From Tenacibaculum sp. (GTDB taxonomy: Bacteria > Bacteroidota > Bacteroidia > Flavobacteriales > Flavobacteriaceae), in NCBI GenBank assembly GCA_020631475.1, contig JAHDHE010000005.1, forward strand, positions 1-56,606: DNA of 56,606 nt, written 5' to 3'. Every line of letters begins with the position of its first letter. Within the stretch, counting starts at the first letter, position 1. Made by a program: the position numbers and the translations under genes. Below the pieces are notes generated by a model. That model was given only the letters and a program-made list of their open reading frames with translations, ran no database searches and had not been told where the DNA came from. Below, in pieces: positions 1 to 8,923 of the stretch.

Positions 1-287
1 TGAGAAATAAACTGGTTATTTTTTAAATTTAAAATATTTGTTCCTCTAAAAAACAACTGAACTTCTTTATTAAAATTCCATTGAATTGAGAAATTTACAG
101 CATAAATATTTTGAGAAATGCTTGTTGATTTTACATTTTGATACAAACACTCTAAGTTCCAAATTAGACTATTCACTTTACCATAAATTTTTGGATACAC
201 ATTTATTTGTTTTAAAGAATAGTCTAAAACTGAAAACTCATTTTTAGTTTTAGTATCTGAATAATAAATTTTTTTTGACTTATTAAT
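1..287 (-). pseudogene. Outer-membrane beta-barrel protein, 5'-truncated fragment
   Basis: Reading leftward, one frame is open from a stop at 288-290 to the window edge. It encodes a sequence with alternating aromatic and polar residues ending in motifs such as NIYAVNFSIQWNFNKEV and FFRGTNILNL. These resemble the last strands of TonB-dependent or carboxypeptidase-regulatory-like outer-membrane barrels of Bacteroidota. There is no ATG in the frame and the several hundred N-terminal residues of such proteins are absent, so this is probably a decayed remnant whose end lies outside the window. The stretch 291-482 has short open frames on both strands (about 45 codons each), none recognisable. The family call rests on motif feel only. 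Confidence 0.4.
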
Positions 288-482
288 TTAGTTTCCATTT
301 AATTTGTTTCCAAGTTAAAGGTTCGTTTTCTATCATCCTTTCTATGGTATTGTGGCAAATAGTTTTCTTTGAATTAGAAACCAAGCAAGATTTATGTTTG
401 CTGTATGCAGGAAAAGGAAACTACAACATTGTAATTACCGACTCTAAAAATAGTTTTTTACTGAATAAAAATATGGAATAAA

Positions 483-508
483 AAAATCGAAGTAAATACT
501 TCGATTTT
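483..508. terminator. Bidirectional hairpin terminator
   Basis: Perfect arms AAAATCGAAGTA and TACTTCGATTTT (483-494 and 497-508) with A and T runs on both sides. It lies just beyond the stop of the leftward nuclease-fold gene and could also stop rightward transcription. Confidence 0.7.
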
Positions 509-517
509 CCTTGTTTG

Positions 518-1498
518 TTATTGTTTCAATCTAAATTTCACTTCAACAGGCAAATGGTCAGATGCTTGTTCGAAGTTTTTTAGCACTTTTCCACTTACGT
601 ATTCTATTGTGTTTTCTGTATAAAAAATATAATCTAATCTTTCAAACGGATCTTTAGTATCAAAAGTTAAATCGTAATTATCTTTAGAAAAAGCAGCGTT
701 ACCAACTCCTGGTAAATCAAATATTTTATTTATTGCTGGATCTTTATATTTTGGATCACTATTAAAATCTCCTAATAATATTGTTGGATGAGTTTCTGCA
801 TGCTTTTTAAAAATATCAATTACATGATTTAATTGCTTTATCCTTGTTGCTTTATCAAACGCTTCTAAGTGCGTATTTATAACTACTATTTCTTTTCCAT
901 CTAACACTACTTTTACAACCTGAACCAATCTTTCTAAATACAATGCGTCTCTATAAAAAGGATTATCTGGAACACGCTCTAACACAATACGTTCATAATC
1001 TTTTAACTTATATTTACTTAAAATAGATTGTCCTGAAATTATTTTTCCGAAATGCATACTTGGTGGCCAATACGGAAAAGGCACATAGCGTTCATCCCAA
1101 TTTACGCCTTTTGCTACGTAATTATATCCCAACTTCGCAAATTCTTCTTCTTGATTAACTTCATAAGATCTTGATGCATTGTAATCGATTTCTTGAAATG
1201 CAATAATATCTGGATTTACTTTTTTTAGTTCTTCTTTTACCTTTTTTAAATTATCGTCAAATAATTGTTTTGGTTTTGCAACAGCTCTATTATTTGTCAT
1301 TCCACTTAAATAACCAACATTATAGGTAACAATACTGTATACAGAATCATTACTAATCGTTGTTGGGTAATTGTTTTTTATCAATTTTGCATAATCCTTT
1401 TCATCCATTGTTGGAGATGAAGCCCAGAAAAAAAAGATTAAAAATGCTACCAATACTAAAGCTAGAAACTTTAATAAAACTCTCAGGAGATTTTTCAT
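518..1498 (-). CDS. Endonuclease/exonuclease/phosphatase family protein, membrane-anchored
   Basis: This 326-residue protein has an N-terminal hydrophobic segment (about residues 5-26), so it is probably anchored in the inner membrane with the catalytic domain outside. The DNase I-like fold is shown by its motifs in order: QEID near residue 103, NTHLE near 208, GDFNSD near 245 and SDHLP near 313. These carry the metal-binding Glu, the catalytic His/Asp pair and the terminal Asp-His of the superfamily. The substrate could be nucleic acid, a phospholipid or an inositol phosphate, and the sequence does not decide. It is a single-gene unit with its own terminator, divergent from the Spy-like gene at 1599. 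Confidence 0.85.
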   Translation of the reverse strand: MKNLLRVLLKFLALVLVAFLIFFFWASSPTMDEKDYAKLIKNNYPTTISNDSVYSIVTYNVGYLSGMTNNRAVAKPKQLFDDNLKKVKEELKKVNPDIIAFQEIDYNASRSYEVNQEEEFAKLGYNYVAKGVNWDERYVPFPYWPPSMHFGKIISGQSILSKYKLKDYERIVLERVPDNPFYRDALYLERLVQVVKVVLDGKEIVVINTHLEAFDKATRIKQLNHVIDIFKKHAETHPTILLGDFNSDPKYKDPAINKIFDLPGVGNAAFSKDNYDLTFDTKDPFERLDYIFYTENTIEYVSGKVLKNFEQASDHLPVEVKFRLKQ

Positions 1499-1598
1499 AA
1501 ATATTAAAAAAGTGTTAAAGTGATTTTCAAATTTAAACTTTTTTAAAATAGTATAGTCATAGGTATATAAATAATTAAAAAACTTAAATTTTATAAAA

Positions 1599-2057
1599 AT
1601 GAAAAAAATAATAGTAATCTTAGTTTTAGCTGTTGGATTTACAATTTCAACTCAAGCGCAAAGAAGTAAAAAAGGCGATTTTGAAAAGTTAACTACTGAA
1701 CAACAAACAGAATTAGCAGTTAAAAAAATGACTTTAAAGTTAGATTTAACTCCTTCTCAACAACGTCAAATTAAACCTTTATTAGCTGAAAGAATTGCAA
1801 AGCGCAAAACAATGCATGCAAAAAGAAAAGCGATGAAAGAAAATGGTGAAAAAAGAGAAAAATTATCTGCCAACGAACGTTTTGAAAAACAAAGTAAAAT
1901 GTTAGACAGACAAATTGCTTTTAAAGCAGATATGAAACGTATTTTAAATGATAAACAATATGAACGTTTTGAAAAAATGGCTGGTAAAAGAAAACATAAA
2001 GCTATGAAAAAATTAAAAAAGAGAAAACACAGAAAAGAAATGAAAAAAGAAAAATAA
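1599..2057 (+). CDS. Spy/CpxP-like periplasmic protein
   Basis: This 152-residue protein has a clear signal peptide (MKKIIVILVLAVGFTISTQA, cleavage near residue 20). The mature part is very rich in Lys, Glu and Met and predicted helical. The segment with LDLTPSQQRQIKPLL, followed by Arg/Lys-rich helices, resembles the LTxxQ repeats of Spy/CpxP-type chaperones and the related DUF4890 proteins of Bacteroidota. It is likely a periplasmic stress or holdase-type protein. The C-terminal tail is nearly all basic residues. The gene stands alone with an A-rich leader before the ATG and a strong terminator after it. Confidence 0.7.
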   Translation: MKKIIVILVLAVGFTISTQAQRSKKGDFEKLTTEQQTELAVKKMTLKLDLTPSQQRQIKPLLAERIAKRKTMHAKRKAMKENGEKREKLSANERFEKQSKMLDRQIAFKADMKRILNDKQYERFEKMAGKRKHKAMKKLKKRKHRKEMKKEK

Positions 2058-2086
2058 TATTGTTTTATAGTAGATTGGTTTGATTA

Positions 2087-2119
2087 AAATCTCGGTTCTG
2101 GAAACAGAACCGGGATTTT
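2087..2119. terminator. Bidirectional terminator between convergent genes
   Basis: Hairpin with arms at 2087-2100 and 2105-2118 (CGGTTCTG paired with CAGAACCG at the core, one mismatch below it), loop GAAA, then a T run. It separates the Spy-like gene from the convergent carbonic anhydrase gene. Confidence 0.85.
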
Positions 2120-2122
2120 TTA

Positions 2123-2641
2123 TTAATCTTCTTTAAACCAACTTGAATACTTCACATAGTTATTAGATATTCTATCAATCTCACCAGAAATTAATTCTTG
2201 AGAAATATCTTTTACTTTTTTAGCTGGTACACCTGCGTAAATACTTCCACTTTCTACTACAGTATTTTTAGTAACTACTGCTCCTGCTGCGATAATTGAA
2301 TTGGATTCTATTATACAATCATCCATAATAATGCTTCCCATACCCACTAAAACATTGTCTTTAATTGTACATCCGTGTACAATAGCATTATGACCTACTG
2401 AAACATTATTACCAATAGTTGTTGGTGATTTTTGATAGGTTGCATGTATCACTGCTCCGTCTTGAATATTTACTTTATCTCCCATTTTTATGTAGTGTAC
2501 ATCTCCACGAATAACCGCATTAAACCACACACTACATTCTTTTCCCATTTGTACATCACCTACTATTGTTGCGTTTTCTGCTACATAACAATCTTCAGGA
2601 ATCTGTGGATGCTTCCCGTTTACTGGTTTTATAATTGGCAT
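2123..2641 (-). CDS. Gamma-class carbonic anhydrase family protein
   Basis: 172 residues of left-handed beta-helix made from hexapeptide repeats. Typical family segments include GDVHYIKMGDKVNIQDGAVIHA and GNNVSVGHNAIVHGC, which together carry the three histidines expected to bind metal (near residues 67, 84 and 89), and the closing motif YAGVPAKKVK. Full length for the family. Such proteins either hydrate CO2 or are inactive relatives, and the intact histidines favour metal binding. It lies 6 bases downstream of the LytTR regulator gene and may be co-transcribed with the two-component system. Confidence 0.88.
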   Translation of the reverse strand: MPIIKPVNGKHPQIPEDCYVAENATIVGDVQMGKECSVWFNAVIRGDVHYIKMGDKVNIQDGAVIHATYQKSPTTIGNNVSVGHNAIVHGCTIKDNVLVGMGSIIMDDCIIESNSIIAAGAVVTKNTVVESGSIYAGVPAKKVKDISQELISGEIDRISNNYVKYSSWFKED

Positions 2642-2647
2642 AAATTT

Positions 2648-3379
2648 CTATTTAAAATAAGACAACAAATTTGCTTTTTTTGATGAAGATACCATAATTT
2701 CTTTTCCGTTTGATAAAACTACACTTCCTCCTTTTCCTTTTTTATATTTTGCTATTTCATTCACATTAACCAAATACGATTTATGAACCCGTGCAAAAGA
2801 ATTTTCTTTAAGTGCATCTTCGAAATATTTTAAGGTTTTACTAACTAATTTCTTAGTGTTTTCAAAGTATATTTCTGTGTAATTATCATCGGCTTTACAA
2901 AAAAAGATATCTTTTACATTCACAACTTCAAATCCGTCTTGCTGAGGGATCGTAATCTTTCCTACAGCTGTATTTGTTTTAGGCTTTAATATCGTGTTTT
3001 CTAACTCGTTTTCTTTTTCTTTTATTTCTGTAACCAAGTTAACCGCTTTTATTAACTCATCTATCGATATTGGTTTAAGCAAATAATAAGTAGCTTGATT
3101 ATTTAAAGCTTCGATTGCATAATGATCGTAAGCGGTTACAAAAACGATTTCAAAAGTTTTATTTTCTACTTTTTCTAACAAATCAAAAGCATTACCAAAT
3201 GGCATTTCTACATCTAAAAAAACTAAATCTAATTCGTGTTTTTGTATCAATTCATATCCCTCTTCAATATTACTTGCTTCACCCAACAATTCTATATTAG
3301 GACAATATTTAGAAATGTAGTTTCTTAACACATCTCTACTTATCGCTTCATCTTCAACAATTATCGTTTTTAATTTCAT
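2648..3379 (-). CDS. LytTR-family response regulator
   Basis: 243 residues. An N-terminal receiver domain (1-120) has the acidic pair EDE near residues 10-12, the phospho-acceptor Asp in LVFLDVEMP near 56, Thr in FVTAYDH and Lys in LLKPI. A C-terminal LytTR DNA-binding domain (about 140-243) has the typical RVHKSYLVNVNEI segment. It lies 3 bases downstream of its partner kinase gene. LytTR proteins bind direct repeats spaced about two helical turns apart, and such an array lies at 5641-5713 upstream of the kinase and vWA genes, which makes it a candidate target. Confidence 0.92.
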   Translation of the reverse strand: MKLKTIIVEDEAISRDVLRNYISKYCPNIELLGEASNIEEGYELIQKHELDLVFLDVEMPFGNAFDLLEKVENKTFEIVFVTAYDHYAIEALNNQATYYLLKPISIDELIKAVNLVTEIKEKENELENTILKPKTNTAVGKITIPQQDGFEVVNVKDIFFCKADDNYTEIYFENTKKLVSKTLKYFEDALKENSFARVHKSYLVNVNEIAKYKKGKGGSVVLSNGKEIMVSSSKKANLLSYFK

Positions 3380-3382
3380 AGC

Positions 3383-5566
3383 TTAATCTTTTTTAAGAAT
3401 CAACTCAACTTTTGTTCCGCTTCCATCTTTAGAATTATCGGTAATATTTACAGCTATTTTATCTTCGTACATATCGTTTAAAATTGATATTCTGTTACGA
3501 ATCGTACTCATTCCTTTTGATTTTTGCTTGAGTTGATTCGCGGTTTTCATTTCCATTGATTTCTGTCTTCCAATACCATTATCATCAATCGTTATTAAAA
3601 TGGAATCTTGAGTTTTCTGACTCATTGAAATCGTTAAATCTCCTTTTTCTTTCATATAACGAAGCCCATGCCAAATTGAATTTTCGATATAAGGTTGTAA
3701 TAACATTGGCGGAATAGAATAGTTTTCTAAATTGATTTTTTCATCAATTGTAATTATATAATCAAACTTTTCTTTAAATCTGTTATGTTCGAGTTTTGTG
3801 TACAACTCAATCAATTCTATTTCTTTTGATAATGGAATAAAATCTTCATCAGAATTTTCTAAAACCGATCGCATTAACACAGAAAATTCCGACAAATATC
3901 TATTTGCACTTCGTTCATCATTCACCGCAATAAAACTATTTACAGAGTTTAAGGCATTAAAAATAAAATGTGGATTCATTTGAGAACGCATCGATTTTAA
4001 TGCTAATAAATTATTTGCTAATTTTTGTTGTTTATTGGTTCTAAACATAAAATAAGCCAATAAAATCATTAAAATAATTCCTACAATTAATGAATAAATA
4101 ATTAATTGTTGACGCTTATTACTTTCCTGTACTAATTGTTGATCTTTATATGCTAAATCTATTTTACTATCGCTTAACTGCTTATCTTTTTCTAAGCTAG
4201 CAATTCTACTTTGACTCTCTGAAATTCGTTTATTAAAACGTTTAATCTGTTGAATTTCTTGTTCTTTTTTTGAATACAAAGTATCTACTAATTTTACATA
4301 TTCTCGATAACTGTCTAAGGCTTCTGAATATTCACCAACAGTTGCTAAAACTTCCGAAAGTTTTCTGGTTGCGTCTTTTTGAATAATTAAATCTTCTTTT
4401 TCGCTAGCAACCTCAATACTTTTCTTTAAAAAAGGAATAGATTCTTTATAGGCTTCTTTTTGAATGTAAGCATTTCCTATCTTATAATTTATTTTTTGAG
4501 AAGTAATCGAATCTACCAACGATTCTTTTTCATCAGCTTCAACAATAATATCATCAGCGTTCTCTAAACTTTCTTTTCTTAATTGAATTTCTTCATCATA
4601 CCGTTGTGATTTATTGTAAAAATCGGCTACTTTTTGTTGTTCTTTTAAAGAGCGCTTTTTATTTTCTTCAGATGCTAATTTTAAGGAATTCTTATAATAT
4701 CCATCTGCCTTTTTCGTGTTTCCTTTTGCTGCATAAACTTCGGCGAGTTTAGAATTTAAATCGGTTATTTTAGGAGTTATTAAATTCGATTTTGCAAGTT
4801 GCAATGCTTTATTATAATTAAACTCAGCTTTTTGATATTGTTTTGTTTTTACATAAACATCACCCAAACCTTCGTAAGCTTTTAGCTTATTATAAGTACT
4901 TAATCTTTTATTTAAACTTTCTTTATAGTTTTTCTCGCTATCACTATACTTTTTATCTAAAAATTCAGCTTTCGCTAACAATAATCTTACTTCAACCTCA
5001 TTTTTTTCTCTTAATGAAGTTTTATAATTTTGAATAGCTAAATCATATTGTTTCCAATATAAATACACATTTGCCAATTCTTTATAAGTAATAGCTCTTT
5101 TTTCTTTTGATGGATTTTCCAACAATATTTTTTCAACAAAAGACACGCTTTTATCGATATTTTTTTTCTTGTACAACTTTACAGAATCTAAATACTGAGG
5201 GAAAAAATCAATCTTTTTACTTAAGTAAGTTTTTCGTTTTGTTTTTTTATTCTGAACAAAGTCTTTTACTTCAATTTTAATATCCTCATCATCTTTTATC
5301 GTATAAAAAACAGTTTCAAAATCAGGATGAGAAACTTCTAGCTGACTTCTTTTTCTTGCTTTTATCTCATATCTTTCTTTTATATAAGAGTAATTAAAAG
5401 GTTTTCCATCAACTTGAACTCGAGCATTTTTTATAGGCTCATTATCTTCATCAACAACTTTAACCTTTACCAAAAATTCTTTTTGCTGTTCTTCAAAATT
5501 TTGAGAAAAAACTCCAGTAAAACTGAATAAGAATACAGTAAATATTATGTAGCAAAATTTATTCAT
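3383..5566 (-). CDS. TPR-containing LytS/YehU-type sensor histidine kinase
   Basis: With the start at 5566 the protein is 727 residues and begins with a proper signal peptide (MNKFCYIIFTVFLFSFTGVFSQ). An upstream ATG at 5629 would add 21 residues in front of the signal and is less likely. Order: signal; a small beta domain (about 25-95) like regulatory carboxypeptidase domains; periplasmic TPR repeats (about 110-440); a coiled coil; one transmembrane helix (about 490-508); then a His_kinase domain with QMNPHFIFNALN carrying the phospho-His and a GHKL ATPase (ENSIWHGL, DDNGIGR). It probably senses an envelope signal through the TPR region and phosphorylates the regulator encoded 3 bases downstream. 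Confidence 0.9.
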   Translation of the reverse strand: MNKFCYIIFTVFLFSFTGVFSQNFEEQQKEFLVKVKVVDEDNEPIKNARVQVDGKPFNYSYIKERYEIKARKRSQLEVSHPDFETVFYTIKDDEDIKIEVKDFVQNKKTKRKTYLSKKIDFFPQYLDSVKLYKKKNIDKSVSFVEKILLENPSKEKRAITYKELANVYLYWKQYDLAIQNYKTSLREKNEVEVRLLLAKAEFLDKKYSDSEKNYKESLNKRLSTYNKLKAYEGLGDVYVKTKQYQKAEFNYNKALQLAKSNLITPKITDLNSKLAEVYAAKGNTKKADGYYKNSLKLASEENKKRSLKEQQKVADFYNKSQRYDEEIQLRKESLENADDIIVEADEKESLVDSITSQKINYKIGNAYIQKEAYKESIPFLKKSIEVASEKEDLIIQKDATRKLSEVLATVGEYSEALDSYREYVKLVDTLYSKKEQEIQQIKRFNKRISESQSRIASLEKDKQLSDSKIDLAYKDQQLVQESNKRQQLIIYSLIVGIILMILLAYFMFRTNKQQKLANNLLALKSMRSQMNPHFIFNALNSVNSFIAVNDERSANRYLSEFSVLMRSVLENSDEDFIPLSKEIELIELYTKLEHNRFKEKFDYIITIDEKINLENYSIPPMLLQPYIENSIWHGLRYMKEKGDLTISMSQKTQDSILITIDDNGIGRQKSMEMKTANQLKQKSKGMSTIRNRISILNDMYEDKIAVNITDNSKDGSGTKVELILKKD

Positions 5567-5640
5567 ATACTTTTTAATTACTGTAAACATACATACAAAA
5601 ACCGAGTTCAGAAAATGATAAAAGCTCAAGAACAGTAGCT

Positions 5641-5713
5641 ATCACTTATTAAAAACCGTCTTAACTCATTAATAAAACATGTTTACTCATTAAAACACTT
5701 GGTTTACTCATTC
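5641..5713. promoter_or_regulatory. Direct-repeat array, likely LytTR operator
   Basis: The core ACTCATT occurs at 5664-5670, 5685-5691 and 5706-5712, with a weaker ACTTATT at 5644-5650. Start-to-start spacing is 20, 21 and 21 bases, so all copies face the same side of the helix. The extended copies read TTAACTCATTA, TTTACTCATTA and TTTACTCATTC. The last copy abuts a TTG at 5714-5716, followed 24 bases later by TAGTTTTA (5741-5748), a plausible promoter for the vWA gene. LytTR regulators are known to bind direct repeats of about 9 bp separated by 12-13 bp. Binding here is inferred. Confidence 0.6.
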
Positions 5714-5801
5714 TTGATTTTATAAAAAGAAAGTTAGCAATAGTTTTACTACATCAATAACTACCAAACTTTTAATCCATTAATAACTAAAAACAAAAAT
5801 T

Positions 5802-6926
5802 ATGAAAACTTATGTATTAAAAGCAGCATCAATTTTCTTACTTCTAATCTCAATAATGAGTTATGGAAATAATTCTAAGATTGATGCTAAAAAACAAACC
5901 ACTAAAGTTGCCTTATTATTAGACACTAGCAATAGTATGGATGGTCTTATAAATCAAGCTAAAGCACAATTATGGGAAATTGTTAACGAATTATCTCATG
6001 CTAAATGCCATGGAATAACTCCTAAATTAGAAATTGCTTTGTATGAATATGGTAATGATAAATTATCTTCAAGAGAAGGATATATTCGTCAGATTTTAAA
6101 ATTTACAAGTGATTTAGATGAAATATCTGAACATTTATTTTCTTTAACTACCAATGGTGGAAGTGAGTTTTGTGGGCAAGTAATTCAAACTTCTTTAAAC
6201 GAATTAGATTGGGGTAAAAATAAACGCGATTTAAAAATGATTTTTATTGCTGGCAACGAACCTTTTACACAAGGCAAAATTAATTATAGAGACGCTATTA
6301 CCAATGCGAAAGAAAACGACATTACTATCAACACTATTTTCTGTGGAGATTATAATAATGGAATTTCAGGAATGTGGCAAGATGGAGCTGCTTATGGCGG
6401 TGGCGATTATATGACAATTAATCATAATAAAAACATTGTGCACATTGTAACTCCGTACGACAATGATATTATTATTTTAAACAAGAGATTAAACAAAACA
6501 TATTTACATTATGGAAATTCTGGGTACTCAAAATTTGCAAATCAATCTAAACAAGATGCAAATGCTGAAACTTTAGACGAAGTTATAGTGGTAAAACGTG
6601 CCGTGACTAAAAGTTCTAAACTATATAAAAACGCTGAATGGGATTTAGTGGATGCTTCTGAAGAAAAAGAAGTTGATTATAAAAAACTAAACAAACAGAA
6701 ACTTCCGAAATATTTACAAAACAAATCGTCGAAAGAAATTAAAAACTATGTAAACACTAAACGTAAAGAGCGAGCAGAAATTCAACAAAAAATACAAGAA
6801 TTGGATAAAAAAAGAAAACAATATATAGCTAAAAAACAACGTACAGATTCTAAACAAAATGAGTTAGAAAGCGTGATGATAAAAGCTATAAAAAAACAAG
6901 CGAAAAAGAAAAACTGCTCTTGGTAG
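5802..6926 (+). CDS. von Willebrand factor A domain protein, exported
   Basis: 374 residues with a signal peptide (about 1-22). The vWA domain (about 33-225) has an intact MIDAS start, LLLDTSNSMDG, a TTNGGSEF segment supplying the Thr, and IAGNEPF in place of the last Asp motif. Charged sequence follows. The C-terminal 90 residues are a Lys/Glu/Gln-rich helix, likely a coiled coil, ending KKNCSW. Probably periplasmic or surface exposed and binding a protein partner through a metal ion. It is divergent from the TPR kinase, and the repeat array sits just upstream of its likely promoter, so it is a candidate target of the two-component system. Function unknown. Confidence 0.82.
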   Translation: MKTYVLKAASIFLLLISIMSYGNNSKIDAKKQTTKVALLLDTSNSMDGLINQAKAQLWEIVNELSHAKCHGITPKLEIALYEYGNDKLSSREGYIRQILKFTSDLDEISEHLFSLTTNGGSEFCGQVIQTSLNELDWGKNKRDLKMIFIAGNEPFTQGKINYRDAITNAKENDITINTIFCGDYNNGISGMWQDGAAYGGGDYMTINHNKNIVHIVTPYDNDIIILNKRLNKTYLHYGNSGYSKFANQSKQDANAETLDEVIVVKRAVTKSSKLYKNAEWDLVDASEEKEVDYKKLNKQKLPKYLQNKSSKEIKNYVNTKRKERAEIQQKIQELDKKRKQYIAKKQRTDSKQNELESVMIKAIKKQAKKKNCSW

Positions 6927-6947
6927 GTTTGGTTAGTTGATTTGTTT

Positions 6948-6975
6948 AAGCGGAGTGATTCTCCGCTTTTTTTTT
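6948..6975. terminator. Terminator after the vWA gene
   Basis: Arms AAGCGGAG (6948-6955) and CTCCGCTT (6961-6968), loop TGATT, followed by a long T run. It overlaps the end of the convergent glucosaminidase gene by two bases. Confidence 0.85.
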
Positions 6976-7771
6976 ATTTTACTAATAAATCTTCACCAAT
7001 ACTAATACTATTGCTTGTAAGTCCGTTTGCTTCTTTTAACTTTTTAACTGAGATATTGTGTTTTCTTGCAATAGAGTATAATGTATCTCCTTTTTGAACC
7101 TTGTAATACTCAGCTTTATTGGTTGTTATTTGAGTTTTATTTGTTTTATTCGACTTTATTCTGTCGTACAAATGCAAATTGTATTTTTTAATAATCCCTA
7201 TTAATTTTTGTGGATACCTTTTATCGGTAGCATAACCTGCTCTTCTTAATCCGTACGCCCAACCTTTGTAATTTTTATGCCCTAATTTAAATAAACTAGC
7301 ATAACGCTTTCTGGTTAATAAAAACTGTGAGTGATCTTCGTATGAAGTTTCTGGGTATTTATATTTTCTAAAACATTCTCCTTTTTCATCATCATCGTGT
7401 GTAACACTTTTTCCTCTCCAACCTCTATGACATTTTATACCAAAATGATTGTTAGATCGAATTGCTAAATCACTTCTACCACTACCAGATTCTAACACTC
7501 CTTGAGCCAAAGTAATACTAGCGGGTATTTTATGCTCGTGCATTTTTTTAACAGCAATAGGTGCAAATTTTTGAATATAAGCTACTGTGTGATTTTTATT
7601 TGTTTTTACAGGTTTTGGTATTTGCTCTAATTGAGGTAATTCTGGGTTTACCTCCTCCTGCTCTTCTAAAATAACTTTTTTAGGAGTGCTCTTTACTGCA
7701 TTTTTGTTTGAACCACAACTCGCCAAAAAAAGCGCACAAATTACTATATATAAAAATGACTTTATTTTCAT
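6974..7771 (-). CDS. Glucosaminidase (N-acetylmuramidase) with C-terminal LysM, lipoprotein
   Basis: 265 residues. A lipoprotein signal peptide has a lipobox around residues 16-19 (LASC). A low-complexity linker precedes a glucosaminidase-type peptidoglycan hydrolase domain (about 65-200: ITLAQGVLESGSGRS with the catalytic Glu, HFGIKCHRGW, YPETSYEDHSQFL, GWAYGLRRAGYATD). A single LysM (about 220-265: YKVQKGDTLYSIARKHNISV) binds peptidoglycan. Predicted to cut glycan strands from the outer-membrane side during growth or division. Its start overlaps the end of the PLP-enzyme gene by 4 bases, which suggests translational coupling. Confidence 0.9.
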   Translation of the reverse strand: MKIKSFLYIVICALFLASCGSNKNAVKSTPKKVILEEQEEVNPELPQLEQIPKPVKTNKNHTVAYIQKFAPIAVKKMHEHKIPASITLAQGVLESGSGRSDLAIRSNNHFGIKCHRGWRGKSVTHDDDEKGECFRKYKYPETSYEDHSQFLLTRKRYASLFKLGHKNYKGWAYGLRRAGYATDKRYPQKLIGIIKKYNLHLYDRIKSNKTNKTQITTNKAEYYKVQKGDTLYSIARKHNISVKKLKEANGLTSNSISIGEDLLVK

Positions 7772-8763
7772 TGAACTTTTATTAACTCTTGATTTTTATT
7801 CTTTAATTTTTCATTCACACCATTAATTCCTTGTAAACCTCCTGTGTGAATTACTAAAATTTTACTGTTGTTGGAAAATTGATTTTTTTTAATCATATCT
7901 AAAATACCAAACATCATTTTACCTGTGTAAATAGGGTCTAACAAAATACATGTCTGCTCATTAAAATCGTTTATAAAACGTATTAATTCAGAATTATATT
8001 TTCCGTAACCACCAAAATGATATTCGTTTTGCAAACTCCAATTATCATTCCTATTTACAAGTTGCTCAATCTCTTCTTGCAAAAAATCACCTTTTAAAGC
8101 TGGAAACCCAATTACTTTTTGATGTTCATTAGCTGAATTAATCAATCCAGAAATTGTACCTCCTGTACCAACAGCACAACAAATATAATCGAATTTATTA
8201 TCCTCTTTTGTTAAAATTTCTTCACAACCTTTAATTGCTAAATTATTGGTTCCACCTTCGGGGATTAAATAAAAATCACCCAACTCATTTTTTAACTGAT
8301 TTATAAAATCTTTAGATGTTTTATTTCTGTAAGTTAATCGAGAAACAAACTTAAATTTCATTCCGTTTTTAGAGGCTTCTCTTAAGGTTGAGTTCTTTGA
8401 TAAAGTTTTTTCAATATCTACACCAAGTTCATCGCCTCTAATAATACCAATAGTTTTAAAACCTGATAATTTTCCTGCAACCGCAGTTGCTACAATATGG
8501 TTAGAAAAAGCACCTCCAAAAGTTAGCAACGTATCTTTTTGTTGATTTTTTGCTTCTTGAATATTATACTTCAGTTTTCGAAACTTATTACCTGAAACAA
8601 AGGGATGGATTTCATCTTCTCTTTTAATATAGAGTTCTATATTTTTTTCTTTTAAAACTGAAAGAAAAACCTGTTGATTTTCAGTTTTAAAATTTTGATT
8701 AAAAAAAGAGTTATCGAGAGAAATCAATATTAATATTTTAGATTGTAAAAATAGTAATTCCAC
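7768..8763 (-). CDS. PLP-dependent ACC deaminase / D-cysteine desulfhydrase family enzyme
   Basis: 331 residues of tryptophan-synthase-beta-fold PLP enzyme. SGNKFRKLKYN (about 58-68) holds the Schiff-base lysine, FGGAFSNHI follows as the substrate-binding loop, and AVGTGGTISGL (about 197-207) binds the phosphate. The family includes 1-aminocyclopropane-1-carboxylate deaminase and D-cysteine desulfhydrase, and I cannot tell which substrate is used; in Flavobacteriaceae it is often annotated generically. The first 20 residues look unconserved, so translation may start slightly downstream. The 4-base overlap with the following glucosaminidase gene points to one transcript. Confidence 0.85.
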   Translation of the reverse strand: MELLFLQSKILILISLDNSFFNQNFKTENQQVFLSVLKEKNIELYIKREDEIHPFVSGNKFRKLKYNIQEAKNQQKDTLLTFGGAFSNHIVATAVAGKLSGFKTIGIIRGDELGVDIEKTLSKNSTLREASKNGMKFKFVSRLTYRNKTSKDFINQLKNELGDFYLIPEGGTNNLAIKGCEEILTKEDNKFDYICCAVGTGGTISGLINSANEHQKVIGFPALKGDFLQEEIEQLVNRNDNWSLQNEYHFGGYGKYNSELIRFINDFNEQTCILLDPIYTGKMMFGILDMIKKNQFSNNSKILVIHTGGLQGINGVNEKLKNKNQELIKVQ

Positions 8764-8923
8764 TCTTGATTTTCACCAACAAAAATACGAATTTCGCTAA
8801 CGTTGAATATAAATCATTAAAACGGATTCATATTCTAAAAAAAGTTGTACAGCATTAAATAGTAACACTGAAAAACTATATTCAATTTGAAATTTTCTAT
8901 TTTTGTGATAAATCTTTTTAATT

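Noticed and set aside
3383-5629. Upstream start at 5629 for the histidine kinase
   Set aside because: Adds 21 residues ahead of a normal signal peptide and moves the start toward the repeat array; 5566 has the better context.
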